Shown: in pieces, positions 25,760-34,934 of the stretch
Numbering within the stretch: position 1 is the stretch's first letter
Layout of the letters: every line of letters begins with the position of its first letter
DNA from: Doryteuthis pealeii
Lineage: Eukaryota; Mollusca; Cephalopoda; Myopsida; Loliginidae
Direction: 5' to 3'
DNA: 64,000 bases
Assembly: GCA_023376005.1 (NCBI GenBank)
Contig: CM042152.1
Coordinates: 90,829,508-90,893,507 of the forward strand
Translations under genes and position numbers: made by a program
Notes under the pieces: generated by a model
What the model was told of the DNA's origin: nothing
The model's input: only the letters and a program-made list of their open reading frames with translations
Databases searched by the model: none

Positions 25760-26350
25760 GAAACCGCCCTGTCGGTGGGGCGTTAGAATGCACCAACTGC
25801 ACCTCTGCAGAGGAGTAAGACTCCCCCAATGGGGCCACCTGTTAGCCGTGGGTGGCGACCCGTGATGCTTAAGGATAGAGCCCAGGTGTATGAGCAGTTC
25901 ATGACATGCAATACTCCAATTTGGCCCTATCTTGGGCTAGACGGTCGGTCGGAGAGGCCCCCTCCGATCAATCGGCTGGCCACGTCAAGCCCCAGCACCT
26001 ATATGATTTTCCCAACCCTATTGCCCTTATGGAAACCCCCAATCCTTTTTATCATATGGGTGCTAGAAGGCGGTGACTGAGGGTCTACATGTCCTGGGAA
26101 TGACGTTAAACTCTATCTGATGGTAAGGTTCCAGTTTTGGAGGTTTGGGGAATGTGGACCACCCTTTCATCACCATTGCTCCCTGGTCCACTCTGACCCG
26201 GAGTGGTAGTACCTGTTAGGGTCCCATCAATGGGTTAAATAGAAAAATGTATTTATAAAAAAAATGTATTATCCATTAAGAATTGATTTATTTCAAAACT
26301 TTATCGGCATTAAATGACCCACTGAGGTTGATATGCCGTAAAACAAAACA
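25760..26350 (+). repeat. Dispersed repeat family D, longest isolated copy
   Basis: This is the best complete copy outside the palindrome. It runs from CCGCCCTGTCGGTGGGGCG through CATATGATTTTCCCAACC and CACTCTGACCCGGAGTGG to TTAAATGACCCACTGAGG, ending in AAACAAAC repeats. Related copies are at 9830-10290 (reverse), 10340-10870, 59735-60030 and short pieces at 47400-47475, 47780-47850 and 48005-48045. No conserved protein frame was found. Confidence 0.8.
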
Positions 26351-26524
26351 AACAAACAAACAAACATAAGGTAATGAGAAGGTAAGTTGTAGGGATGGTT
26401 GGAAATTTTATGTAATATCCAAAATCATCCCTATCTACTTAGCTTACTTCAATTTGACACACCTCATATTATTTTTTTATTTTTTATTTTTTTGCAAATA
26501 TTTTTATTTTTTTAGCACACCTCA

Positions 26525-26737
26525 TACCATGTTTCTCTGAAAATAAAACAGGGCTTATATCAATTTTCACTCCGAAAAACAATACTAGGGCTTATTTTCG
26601 GGGGATATCAAATGTTTGCAATGCATGATGTGATTGTAAAGAATGCTCATTTCTTTCGTCTGTCTGCCGCTCTCAACTAGGGTTCATTTTAAGATGAGGG
26701 CTTATATTAAAATCATTATTTTTGGGGAAACACAGTA
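26525..26737. mobile_element. Mariner-like MITE, 213 bp, TA termini
   Basis: The ends are inverted repeats of about 22 bases: TACCATGTTTCTCTGAAAAT at the left and, at the right, the complement of TACTGTGTTTCCCCAAAAAT. The terminal TA dinucleotides fit the TA target duplication of Tc1/mariner-type elements. The interior repeats AGGGCTTATTTTC-like strings. There is no coding capacity. Confidence 0.7.
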
Positions 26738-26819
26738 TTAAATTGACAAACAAAACTGTAATGAAAAAAGTTTTGAAAATGAAGTGAAACGCTTTTGTAT
26801 TTCTTCGGTAGTTAAATTA

Positions 26820-26925
26820 AAAAAAAATAAAACAAACCAAAAAATAAAACCCAAATACCAAAAACCAAAAACCAAAAAAACAAACAACAACAACAACAAC
26901 ACAACAACAACAACAACAACCAATC
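26820..26925 (+). repeat. A-rich and CAA-repeat low-complexity tract
   Basis: The tract consists of CCAAAAACCAAAAA and (CAA)n runs. It creates short Lys/Thr/Asn frames of no significance. Confidence 0.85.
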
Positions 26926-27020
26926 CTATTGACAATTTTTACTATTTTTCAAGACAACAAAAAACTTTTTAAAAAAATCTCGTCTCCTGGTCTTACTCTT
27001 TTTCTAATTATTAATTCATC

Positions 27021-27295
27021 GGACCATATGACCTTTAGGCACCCCTTTTGCGATCTCGATTCGTGGGGGCATTTTCTCCATTTACACCGTCAAAATCCAG
27101 TTTTTTGTTAGGAGTTAGGGTTAGAGGTTAGGGTTAGGGGTTAGGGTTAGGGGTTAGGGTTAGGGGTTAGTTTTATAATTAAAAAACCCTCTAAAAATCG
27201 TCTGTTAACAATTACCCGGATTTTGACGATGTAAATAGAAAAAATGTCCCCACAAATCGAGATCGCAAAAGGGGTTCCTAAAGGTCATATGGTCC
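27021..27295. mobile_element. hAT-type MITE with telomere-like internal repeat and 8-bp target duplication
   Basis: Terminal inverted repeats of roughly 85 bases start with GGACCATATGACCTTTAGG at 27021 and end with the complement at 27295. The flanks carry a perfect 8-bp direct repeat AATTCATC at 27013-27020 and 27296-27303. Between the TIRs sits a short array of GTTAGGGTTAGGG-type units (27109-27172). An 8-bp duplication is characteristic of hAT superfamily transposition. No transposase is encoded, so mobilisation in trans is inferred. Confidence 0.85.
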
Positions 27296-27593
27296 AATTC
27301 ATCTAACGTATTGCACAACTATTTTCTCATGAAACTAAAACTATCACGTTATTTGTTAGCTAACACCTCGACTTTATATAGGCTCGAACTCCAATTGCTG
27401 ATGGCGAAGGGAAATTCGTAGTTGATGGTTTCTACCTCAAACGCTAAATATATTTTTACTATAGAGAAGTAAAAGGGAAGCAGACATGAAAGGAATAGTT
27501 ATTATTAGCTAATGGGGTGATAAATAAAGATTATTTCTCTGAATGTTTGATAGGAGGCTTGATGATTAGTATCATCTGCGTTATTCGGACTAT

Positions 27594-27680
27594 TGTCCCC
27601 ATCTTCATTGATATTTGTACAACGTTTCGGCCGATATGCCCTCCAGCCTTCTTCAGGTATTTCTTGTCGGACTCTGGAAC
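27594..27680 (-). mobile_element. Hammerhead-like Penelope LTR-type repeat (copy a)
   Basis: On the minus strand it reads CTGAAGA (27656-27650), a stem-forming GGCTGG...CGGCC segment, then GAAAC (27628-27624), followed by GTTGTACAAAT. This order matches the conserved hammerhead core CUGANGA-stem II-GAAA. The upstream repeats contain GACAAGAAATAC and GAAGGTTCC. It lies about 35 bases upstream of a plus-strand Penelope-like protein fragment, in opposite orientation. Stem I is weak, so activity is doubtful. Confidence 0.6.
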
Positions 27681-27696
27681 CTTCTCGGACTCGGGT

Positions 27697-27900
27697 ATGG
27701 CTGACCATATATACAATAAAAAGGGAAACCATCTCCCCTTATGGGATGAAGTGAGAATAATAGATAGAGAAGAACATTGGAAGAGAAGACGCCTCAAAGA
27801 ATCAGCACATATGATAGGCTGTACTGGGCTGTTAAGTAGACCTAGCATAGAAATAAATACAATATGGGAACCCATAATTAAGAAGGCCAGATCAGATTAA
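27697..27900 (+). pseudogene. Penelope-like element, C-terminal fragment of the RT/GIY-YIG polyprotein
   Basis: The frame encodes MADHIYNKKGNHLPLWDEVR, then IIDREEHWKRRRLKESAHM, IGCTGLLSRPSIEINTIWEP and a basic end before a stop. The WD..IIDRE..W..R..KE pattern followed by INTIWEP is the usual C-terminal part of the GIY-YIG endonuclease region of Penelope-like retroelements, as far as I recognise it. The RT and the GIY-YIG signature itself are missing (5' truncation). The frame continues upstream (27517-27696) through an inverted LTR-type repeat, so that N-terminal part is not genuine. Inverted LTR pieces at 5'-truncated ends are typical of Penelope-like elements. Confidence 0.65.
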
Positions 27901-28035
27901 AAAAAAACACAATATGAGTCTAGGTAAAAAATCATACATAAAATGAATAGTTAGATATTCTAGCCAAAACAAGAGATTAGGTTTATAAGTTCCCAAAATT
28001 CACACTGAATTGTCCAATTGGATAAGGTAGTTAGG

Positions 28036-28150
28036 TTAAGACAGTTCTAAGTGACAGTTATCTCTGGATTCCGGGTTCAATCCTAAGTAGAGGCAGTAAC
28101 ATAGAATAATAATTAAAACAACTCCTACTCCAGCTATGGTTAGCGTAATG
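28036..28150 (+). mobile_element. SINE-like repeat, family 4, copy 1
   Basis: The string GTTAAGACAGTTCTAAGTGA, a B-box-like GGTTCAATCC, GCAGTAACAT and AGCTATGGTTAGCG also occur in order at 40441-40590. The B-box-like motif suggests a tRNA-derived SINE. At both loci it adjoins a hammerhead-like repeat copy. Confidence 0.55.
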
Positions 28151-28159
28151 AGAAAAGGA

Positions 28160-28375
28160 TACGCCCGAGGACTGAATAAAGGGTTAGGTTCGAAGTTCCA
28201 TAATGGCTCCCGATTACGACAAGAAGGTTCCCGAGTCAGAAAAGAAGGTTCCCGAGTCCGAGAACGTTCCCGAGTCCGACAGAAATACCCGAAGAAGACC
28301 GGAGGGCATATCGGCCGAAACGTTGTACAAATAACAAAAAGATGGGGACGATAGTCCGAATAACGCAGATAATAC
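28160..28375 (+). mobile_element. Hammerhead-like Penelope LTR-type repeat (copy b)
   Basis: It begins with GACTGAATAAAGGG and continues with tandem 18-21 bp units containing GAAGGTTCCCGAGTC, then CCGAAGA (28289-28295, one change from CTGAAGA), stem GACCGG...CGGCC, GAAAC (28317-28321) and GTTGTACAAATAAC. It lies downstream of the Penelope-like protein fragment, in the same orientation as that fragment. Confidence 0.6.
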
Positions 28376-28379
28376 AAAT

Positions 28380-28684
28380 AAAAATAACTCTTGACTGCTG
28401 CTGTGGTGGTGGTGGTGGCGTGGCTTTGGACAATTAACAATTAAAGACGGTAGGTCACACTCACTCTTGACGCTCTAAAAATGTTTACTCCCTCAGAGAT
28501 ACTAAACTATATAAGAAGTGGTTAATGAAGATATATATAGAGTAAAGTAAGAGATCAGCTACTTAATTGCAAATTACTGCTAATTAGAAGGATGAATCTT
28601 TTTTCAACCAACAACTAAGGAATATCTTATTAGGTATTTTGAGTCATTAAACTAAACAGGAAAAAAGCCTTAGGCAAACAATCA
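28380..28684. other. Intergenic stretch, nothing recognised
   Basis: This is AT-rich sequence with a (GGT)n-like patch at 28402-28420. No gene or repeat was matched. Confidence 0.5.
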
Positions 28685-28702
28685 TTGATTCGCTCAGCTT
28701 TA

Positions 28703-28704
<2 letters not shown>

Positions 28705-28755
<51 letters not shown>

Positions 28756-29140
28756 GTGAAGCTGAAGGAAAATGAAAAGATGGATAAATACCTGGACCTT
28801 GCCAGAGAATTGAAACAGCTGGGGAATATGAAAGTGAAAGTGATACCAATTGTAGTTGGTGCGCTTGGAACGGTACCAATAAACTTGGTCCAATTATCTA
28901 ACGTATTGCAACTATTTTCTCATGAAACTAAAACTATCTAATATCAATATCAAATAAACTTGGAAAAAAGACTGGAGGATCTGGCAATCAGAGGAAGAAT
29001 AGAGACCATCCAGACTACTGCACTGCTGCAATCGGCTAGAATACTCAGAAGAGTCCTGGAGACCTGAGAAGACTTGTTGTCACTCAGACTCCAGTGAAAT
29101 ACCATCAGCTAAAGCTGATGTGAAAAACTCAAATGAAGTG
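28705..29140 (+). mobile_element. R4/Dong-like 3' fragment interrupted by a 64-bp insertion
   Basis: It starts in (TAA)n at 28707-28753, reads VKLKENEKMDKYLDLARELK and VKVIPIVVGALGTV, then is broken at 28889-28952 by 64 foreign bases flanked by an 11-bp direct repeat AATAAACTTGG (28878-28888 and 28953-28963). Afterwards the LINE resumes to its usual end and GTGATAATAATAATA tail. Confidence 0.8.
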
Positions 29141-29149
29141 ATAATAATA

Positions 29150-29780
29150 ATATGTAGACTGTGCAGTGACAGAGACGAGATTGTATTAAGTGAATGTAGC
29201 AAACTGGTATACAAAGCTAGGTACGACTAAGTTGGGAAGGTGATCCACTGAGAATTATGTAAGAATTAAAATTTGACCCTACAACAAAATGGTATATGCA
29301 TAAAACAGAATCTGTTCTTGAGAATGAAACGCATAAAATTCTCTAGGTTTGAAATAAAGACGGATCACCCTATCCCAGCCAAGAGACCAGGCCTTGTGTT
29401 GCAAAAAAAAAAAAAAAGAAAAAAGAAAAAAGAGACTGGTGGACTTTGCGGTTCTAGCAGATCACAGGGTGAAGCTGAAGGAAAATGAAAAGATGGATAA
29501 ATACCTGGACTGTGGAAAAAGCTGTGGAAATGAGAGTGAAAGTGATACCAATTGTAGTTGGTGCGCTTGGAACGGTCCCAATAAACTTGGAAAAAAGACT
29601 GGAGGATCTGGAAATCAGAGGAAGAATAGAGACCATCCAGACTACTGCACTGTTGCAATCGGCTAGAATACTCAGAAGAGTCCTGGAGACCTGAGGAGAC
29701 TTGTTGTCACTCAGATTCCAGTGAAATACCATCAGCTAAAGCTGATGTGAAAAACTCAAAAAGGGTGAAAATAATAATAA
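29150..29780 (+). mobile_element. R4/Dong-like 3' fragment with internal A-rich damage
   Basis: It begins inside the CCHC knuckle coding region (TGTAGACTGTGCAGTGACAG), continues through ATTTGACCCTACAACAAAATG, an A-rich tract at 29402-29430 and the standard LINE end, closing in AAAATAATAATAAT at about 29780. Frameshifts abolish the reading frame. A further partial copy and a dispersed segment (29795-30020) follow. Confidence 0.75.
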
Positions 29781-29794
29781 TGTGTAAAGATAGA

Positions 29795-30020
29795 TAAATA
29801 CTTGGACTTTGCCTGAGAACTACAACAACAGTGTAATATAAGGGTGACTTGTTGTCACTGGAAGACTCCTATTTAAAACTGGTGGGAAAAACTTGCAAAT
29901 ACGTCTTTCTAGTTTTGTACAGATTTTTGTAATTCTTTGGGCAGACGAGGGCCATCGAGAACCAAGACGAGTCTTGTCTGATGGAAAAAATGGAATAGAA
30001 TTTTAAACTGAAAAGGGGTG
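29795..30020 (+). repeat. Dispersed repeat joined to R4-like ends, isolated copy
   Basis: This is homologous to 8140-8400 and, inverted, to 12290-12540, with the shared strings ACTACAACAACAGTGT, CAAATACGTCTTTCTAGT and CAGATTTTTGTAATTC. It ends at a CA microsatellite (30033-30060). Confidence 0.7.
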
Positions 30021-30064
30021 AAAATAATAATAAAACACACACACACACACACACACACACATGC

Positions 30065-30340
30065 TCCCGTCTTAATCTGCGCAGATGTCTGGTTGGGGAT
30101 TTGAAAATAAAGTAAGATCAAAGCAAATCGGAGTCTTGTGTTATTACCTCTAAAAACTAACAATGACACAGGGCTTCTGATAAAGAGAAATCCCCAATAG
30201 AAGACCAGACCCGAAGTCCCCAATAAAGTCCAGACCTTAGAAGATTCCAGACCAAGACAAGATGTTATAAGATTCCAAAGACGGCCAGAAGAATAGAGTA
30301 AGAAAGAAGTAAGTAAAGAAGAAGGGTATGCAACAATATG
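30065..30340 (-). mobile_element. LTR-like dispersed repeat, minus orientation
   Basis: In reverse complement it matches 46690-46940: CTTCTATTC-type start, GGGGATTTCTCTTTATCAGA, AGCCCTGTGTCATTG, a TTATTTT segment, then CCAACCAGACATCTGCGCAG. A polyadenylation-like AATAAAGT lies within it. Length, dispersed occurrence and layout fit a solo LTR, but the ends and target duplications were not resolved. Confidence 0.45.
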
Positions 30341-30404
30341 AAAGCATTAATTTTAAATCTTTATTCATACACGTGCATGTATGTGTGCATATAAATGAAT
30401 AAGC

Positions 30405-30406
30405 GA

Positions 30407-30469
<63 letters not shown>

Positions 30470-30501
30470 TTCTGTGTGTGTGCTCATGTATTAAAACGAA
30501 G

Positions 30502-30544
<43 letters not shown>

Positions 30545-30545
30545 T
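30405..30545. repeat. Compound TA / GT / CA microsatellite
   Basis: TA runs at 30409-30455 pass into GT, then CA at 30505-30540. The frames across it (Tyr-Ile, Val-Cys, Thr-His) are artefacts. Confidence 0.9.
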
Positions 30546-30659
30546 ATGTATAAAGGAGTCGCATCTGATTTGGTATGTATGTGTCAACATATATCTCAGA
30601 AAAGTGACTTCATTGAGCATAAAAATTGCGCATAAACTTTCAATATATTTATAATACGG

Positions 30660-31321
30660 AAAAGTAAAAAAAAAAACACTTTTTGATCTTCATTGATTAG
30701 GTGATATAATTCAATAATTAAATATCAATCGACTCTTCCCAGTTCTTCATAAGTATGCACAAAAATCACGTGCTACTTTTCGACATATTTAAATATCAAA
30801 CAGATTCCATTGGCAAAATTTGAATTTAAAGCTTTTTTTAAAATCTTGTTTTGTAATTTAATACTATTTGTAAAAAAAAAAAAAAAATCTTGATTTTTCA
30901 GAGAACCAGAAAAGAAAATAATGAAAATGTTTCAAACCAAGGGTTAACTTTTTTAAAATACTTAAATGTTAAATCAAAAAAAAAAGAAAAAAGAAAAAGA
31001 AATTGCAAAACGAAAAATTTTATATTTTCACATTTTAATTTCTTTTTATTGTTACATTTGTATAGGGTAAAAAACAAAATAAAATAAACGAATTATTATT
31101 TTTTTTATCTCAGTAATTCAACAAATTAAGAATTAGAATTTAGAAAAATAAAAATATGTTTCAAACCACTCACGAGTTTAAGGTTACATTTTCAAAAATA
31201 ATATTCCAAATGTAAGAATACAAAATATTTTTTCAATAAAAAACAAATATTATCAGACGCGAATTCTTAGCTTCTTTAATCATTAAAATTAATTTTAATC
31301 AATGTAAATAAAAAAAAACTT

Positions 31322-31354
<33 letters not shown>

Positions 31355-31975
31355 AACTTTAGAATAAACTAATACTAGATTTTTCAGTCTCCAAATATGG
31401 TCAAATTTTTAATTCTTAGTTTCTTTGTAAAAACGAATACTTTTTTCCCCACTCAACTGGCAATTAAGAACTGAATTTGATTTTTTGTCGTATAAAGATT
31501 TATTTGTTAAAACAAAATATCTTAATTTTTAATCAGTGTAATTTTTAATCAGTCTCAAAAAAGAAACACACTATTCATAGAACAAGTGAATAATTTTCAA
31601 TTGAATTAAAATCCGAATATTACCACCTACAAATAAGGATACGTGTAAATCTTAGCTTCCTTTTATTATTGTATGTTTAGGAGTAAAAAAGAAAATAGAT
31701 TAAACGAATACATTTTTGTCACTTTAACTGAAAAGAAATTAAGAACTGAATTAATTTTTTTGTGATATGTAGGAAAAAAAAGTTTTTAGAAAAATAAAAT
31801 GTTGCAAAACATTCACAAATTTAGGATTACATTTTTTAAAATAATATCTTAATGTAAAAACAAACACCCAAAACCCAAAACCAACAACAATTCATAAAAT
31901 GAAAAGAGATTTTAATATGTGAATTCTTAGCGAATCCTTTTAATTTGATAAGAATTTTGCAAAATTATTTTCCTC
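30660..31975. repeat. AT-rich block with diverged tandem units
   Basis: Strings such as ATGTTTCAAACC followed by a TTTAGGTTACATTTT-like segment recur at about 30925, 31155 and 31800, suggesting old tandem repeats of about 250-650 bases. A GAAA microsatellite lies at 31324-31356. No coding frame is recognised. Confidence 0.5.
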
Positions 31976-31999
31976 TTACACCCTCTTTTTCCCTCTCCC

Positions 32000-32031
<32 letters not shown>

Positions 32032-32119
32032 GGAAATTGGAAATGAATCCGACAATATGAGGAAGAATGAATAAAGAAAAGAAAGAACAGAATGGATAAT
32101 AAAAGATGAATTTAATCAA

Positions 32120-32204
32120 TATCACTTACACATGTGTTTCGGTCAGTTCATCTGTGAGAAAATATTCCGCACACAGAGAAGATTCGACCTTCATCAGAGT
32201 GAAA
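32120..32204 (-). ncRNA. Hammerhead ribozyme motif, type I layout (minus strand)
   Basis: On the minus strand: stem I 5' strand TCACT, CTGATGA (32197-32191), stem II GGTC...GACC with a further TCTGTG/CACAGA helix, GAAA, a short stem III ACA/TGT, then GTA as cleavage triplet and AGTGA closing stem I. All conserved core bases of the CUGANGA/GAAA/NUH consensus are present. One extra A sits between CTGATGA and stem II. Small hammerheads of this kind are known from Penelope-like retroelements. Self-cleavage is predicted, not shown. Confidence 0.75.
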
Positions 32205-32415
32205 TTTTATTTTGAATGAAAAAATTCGTTGGAGAAAAACTAGAAAAATCAAATATTCAAATTCTAATGGTCGTTGGGGAAAAACTAGAAAAATCAAATA
32301 TCCAAATTCTAACGGTCTATTTCAGCGTTCCAAAAGTGATTTTAAAAAAAATTCTCTTCGAACATTTCTAAAAATTCTCCGTTTTTCCCCAACAATTTTT
32401 TCATTAAGAATAAAA

Positions 32416-32500
32416 TTTCACTCTGATGAAGGTCGAATCTTCTCTGTGTGCGGAATATTTTCACACAGATAAACTGACCGAAACACATATGTAAGTGATA
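32416..32500 (+). ncRNA. Hammerhead ribozyme motif, type I layout (plus strand)
   Basis: TCACT (32418-32422) is followed by CTGATGA (32423-32429), an extra A, GGTC (32431-32434), an extended stem II ending in GACC (32476-32479), GAAA (32480-32483), stem III formed by 32483-32485 with 32490-32492 around a four-base loop, cleavage site after A 32493, and AGTGA (32494-32498), which pairs perfectly with TCACT. It is the mirror partner of 32120-32204. The core is intact even though the loop and distal stem II differ between copies. Confidence 0.78.
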
Positions 32501-32566
32501 TTGATTAAATTCATCTTTTATTATCCATTCTGTTCTCTTTTCTTTATTCATTCTTCCTCATTATAT

Positions 32567-32600
<34 letters not shown>

Positions 32601-32924
32601 AATATATATATATAATATAAGAAACAATGAAGAAGAAAAATGGAACGTGGCAAAAAGCAATCATTTCAATAAAAAAATGTTAGGTAAAAAGTGCTCAAGT
32701 ACCAGCAAGCAGAGCAGTATAAACATTAGAATAATTATTTACCTTAAAATCCCATTGATTAATGTTACCGGCAATTTCTGGTATGTAAAAACACCAAAGC
32801 AAAACAATAAAAAACAAAACCAAACCTAAACAAAACCAATACGAATAAAACAGAATTATCAAATAGGCGGTTATATATGAAATCATTTTTAATATTCATA
32901 TAAGATGTATGTGTAATCCTTAAC

Positions 32925-33668
32925 TATTTCCACGTAAATTCCTACCATGAAATAAACTGAACCCTCATTTTATGTCCGTGTTTTTGCAATAAATGTTTTA
33001 TTTTTCTTGCATCTGTTATTTTACAATACTAAATATATTTTCTACATTTATTTTAATATTCACTTCAATGTATTCTAAAAGTTTTTATTTTGTGAGAATG
33101 GTTAGTTTTAAACTTTTGTTGTTGTTATTTTTTTATATTTTTATTTTTTTGGCTTTGGTTCTCTAAAATAAAAACGTCAGATTTTAATCATCGTCGACGC
33201 AAAAACAAAATTACGGTCATAAAAGGAGGATCCAATTTATTCCTACATTGTAAAACGAGCCCCCACTTTAAAACTAATCATTCTCCCAAAATAAAAACTT
33301 TTAGAATATACACATTGGAGTGAATATTAAAATAAATAAATAAAATATGTTTAATACTGTAAAATAACAGGTGCAAGAATACCTGCAAAATACACTATAC
33401 CTGATGCCACTCTTCCACATACATATGCACACACGCGCACACATACATGCATATTACTACTGTAAACTGTTCATGTTCCTGACACTAATACATTATTCTG
33501 TATACTTGACATGAGACTTTGATGAGTTGTGGTGCTCCTGAGCACTATACACAATAAATTTCCTTATTATTATTATTCATTATTAAGAAAAATAAAACAT
33601 TTATTGCAAAAACACGGACATAAAATCAGGGTTCAGTTTATTTTATGGTAGGAATTTACGAGGAAATA
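32925..33668. mobile_element. Large inverted-repeat element interrupted by an insertion
   Basis: 32925-33004 is complementary to 33587-33668 (shared TTTTATGTCCGTGTTTTTGC), and 33025-33112 is complementary to about 33270-33365. Together they form one long hairpin with its right arm split by 33372-33586. The interrupting piece ends in a TTATTATTATTATT tail, as a retroelement insertion might. There is no coding content. Confidence 0.65.
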
Positions 33669-33739
33669 GTTAAGGATTACCGATGTGTGCATGTGTATAT
33701 GTATGTATGTGTGTGTGTGTGTGTGTGTACCAGGAAATT

Positions 33740-34712
33740 TACAAATCTAAGAACTGGAATTGAAAAAAAAAAGAAAAAAAAGAAAAGAACGAAAGAGAAA
33801 AAAAAGAAGAAAAGAAAGAAAGAAAAGAAGAAAAGAAGAAAAAAAAAAGAAGAAAAGAACGAAAGAGAAAAAAAAAAAAAAAAGAAGAAAGAAAAAAAGA
33901 AAAAAAAAGAAGAAGAAAAGAACGAAAAGAAGAAGAAAAAGAAAGAGAAAAAAAAAAAAAAGAAGAAAAGAACGAAAGAGAAGAAAAAAAAGAAGAAAAG
34001 AAAAAGAGAAGAAAAAAAAAAAGAAAAAAGAAGAAAAGAGAAAAAAAAGAAGAAGAAAAGAACGAAAAGAAGAAAAAAAAAGAAGAAAAAGAACGAAAGA
34101 GAAGAAAAAAAAAAGAAGAAGAAAAGAAGAAAAGAAAAAAAAGAAGAAAAGAAAAAGAAAAAAAGAAGAAAGAAGAAAAGAACGAAAGAGAAGAAAAAAA
34201 GAAGAAGAAAAGAACGAAAGAGAAAAAAAAAGAAGAAGAAGAAAAGAACGAAAGAGAAGAAAAAAAAAGAAGAAGAAGAAAAGAACGAAAGAGAAAGAAA
34301 AAAAAAAGAAGAAAAAAGAAAAGAAAAAAAAGAAGAAGAAGAACGAAAGAGAAAAAAAAAAGAAGAAAAAAGAAAAGAAGAAAAAAAAAGAAGAAGAAAG
34401 AACGAAAGAGAAGAAAAAAAAGAAGAAAAAAGAAGAAAGAGAAGAAAAAAAAGAAGAAGAAAAGAAGAAAAGAAAAAAAAAAGAAGAAAAGAACGAAAGA
34501 GAAGAAAAAAAAGAGAAAGAAAAGAGAAAGAGAAGAAAAAAAGAAGAAGAAGAAAAGAACGAAAAAAGAAGAGAAGAAAAAAGAAGAAGAAGAAAAGAAC
34601 GAAAGAGAGAAAAAGAGAAAAAGAAAAGAAAAGAGAAGAAGAAGAAGAAGAAAAGAACGAAGAAAAAAAGAAGAAGAAAAGAAGAAAAAGAACGAAAGAG
34701 AAGAAAAATCTT
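33740..34712 (+). repeat. Kilobase purine tract (GAAAAGAACGAAAGAGAA-type minisatellite)
   Basis: The strand is almost pure A and G for about 970 bases. The only regular pyrimidine is the C in the recurring AAGAACGAAAGAGAAG motif, spaced irregularly by roughly 30-60 bases. Long Lys/Arg/Glu frames on plus and Phe/Ser/Leu frames on minus are simply the tract read in all phases. Such tracts can form triplex DNA. Confidence 0.95.
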
Positions 34713-34820
34713 CCGACGCTTTGATTTCCAGAAAATGTTCCATATTCGAATTAAAATAAAAAGTGTCTTTGGAAAATATTTTGGTAAGTCGTCAGTGTAA
34801 TTTCCTCTTTGAAGTTGAAG

Positions 34821-34854
<34 letters not shown>

Positions 34855-34934
34855 CACAGTTTTGACCGTGTAGCGTTAATGACTGGAGTCAGAGAAAGTT
34901 TAAGGTAAATCCTTGTTTTCTTATCAAATTAGAA

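Larger units (their letters stand above)
32040..32565. mobile_element. Head-to-head LTR-type repeat pair carrying hammerhead motifs
   Basis: The arms 32045-32215 and 32405-32565 are inverted copies of each other, each about 165 bases, ending in TA microsatellites at 31998-32028 and from about 32568. The roughly 190 bases between them contain a direct duplication of a ~45-base unit with AAAAACTAGAAAAATCAAAT. Each arm contains a hammerhead ribozyme motif. The layout resembles inverted terminal repeats of a Penelope-like element that has lost its coding part, but no protein is present to confirm that. Confidence 0.7.

Noticed and set aside
27109..27172. True telomere or chromosome end
   Set aside because: The array is short, irregular and enclosed by MITE inverted repeats with a target duplication, with ordinary DNA on both sides.
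27517..27696. N-terminal part of the 127-codon frame as genuine Penelope protein
   Set aside because: It is translated from the antisense of a hammerhead-like repeat that occurs at five other places without this protein.
33645..34823. Four long Lys/Glu/Arg or Phe/Ser/Leu frames on both strands
   Set aside because: They are readings of a purine tract in different phases. Overlapping frames on both strands with extreme composition are expected from simple sequence.
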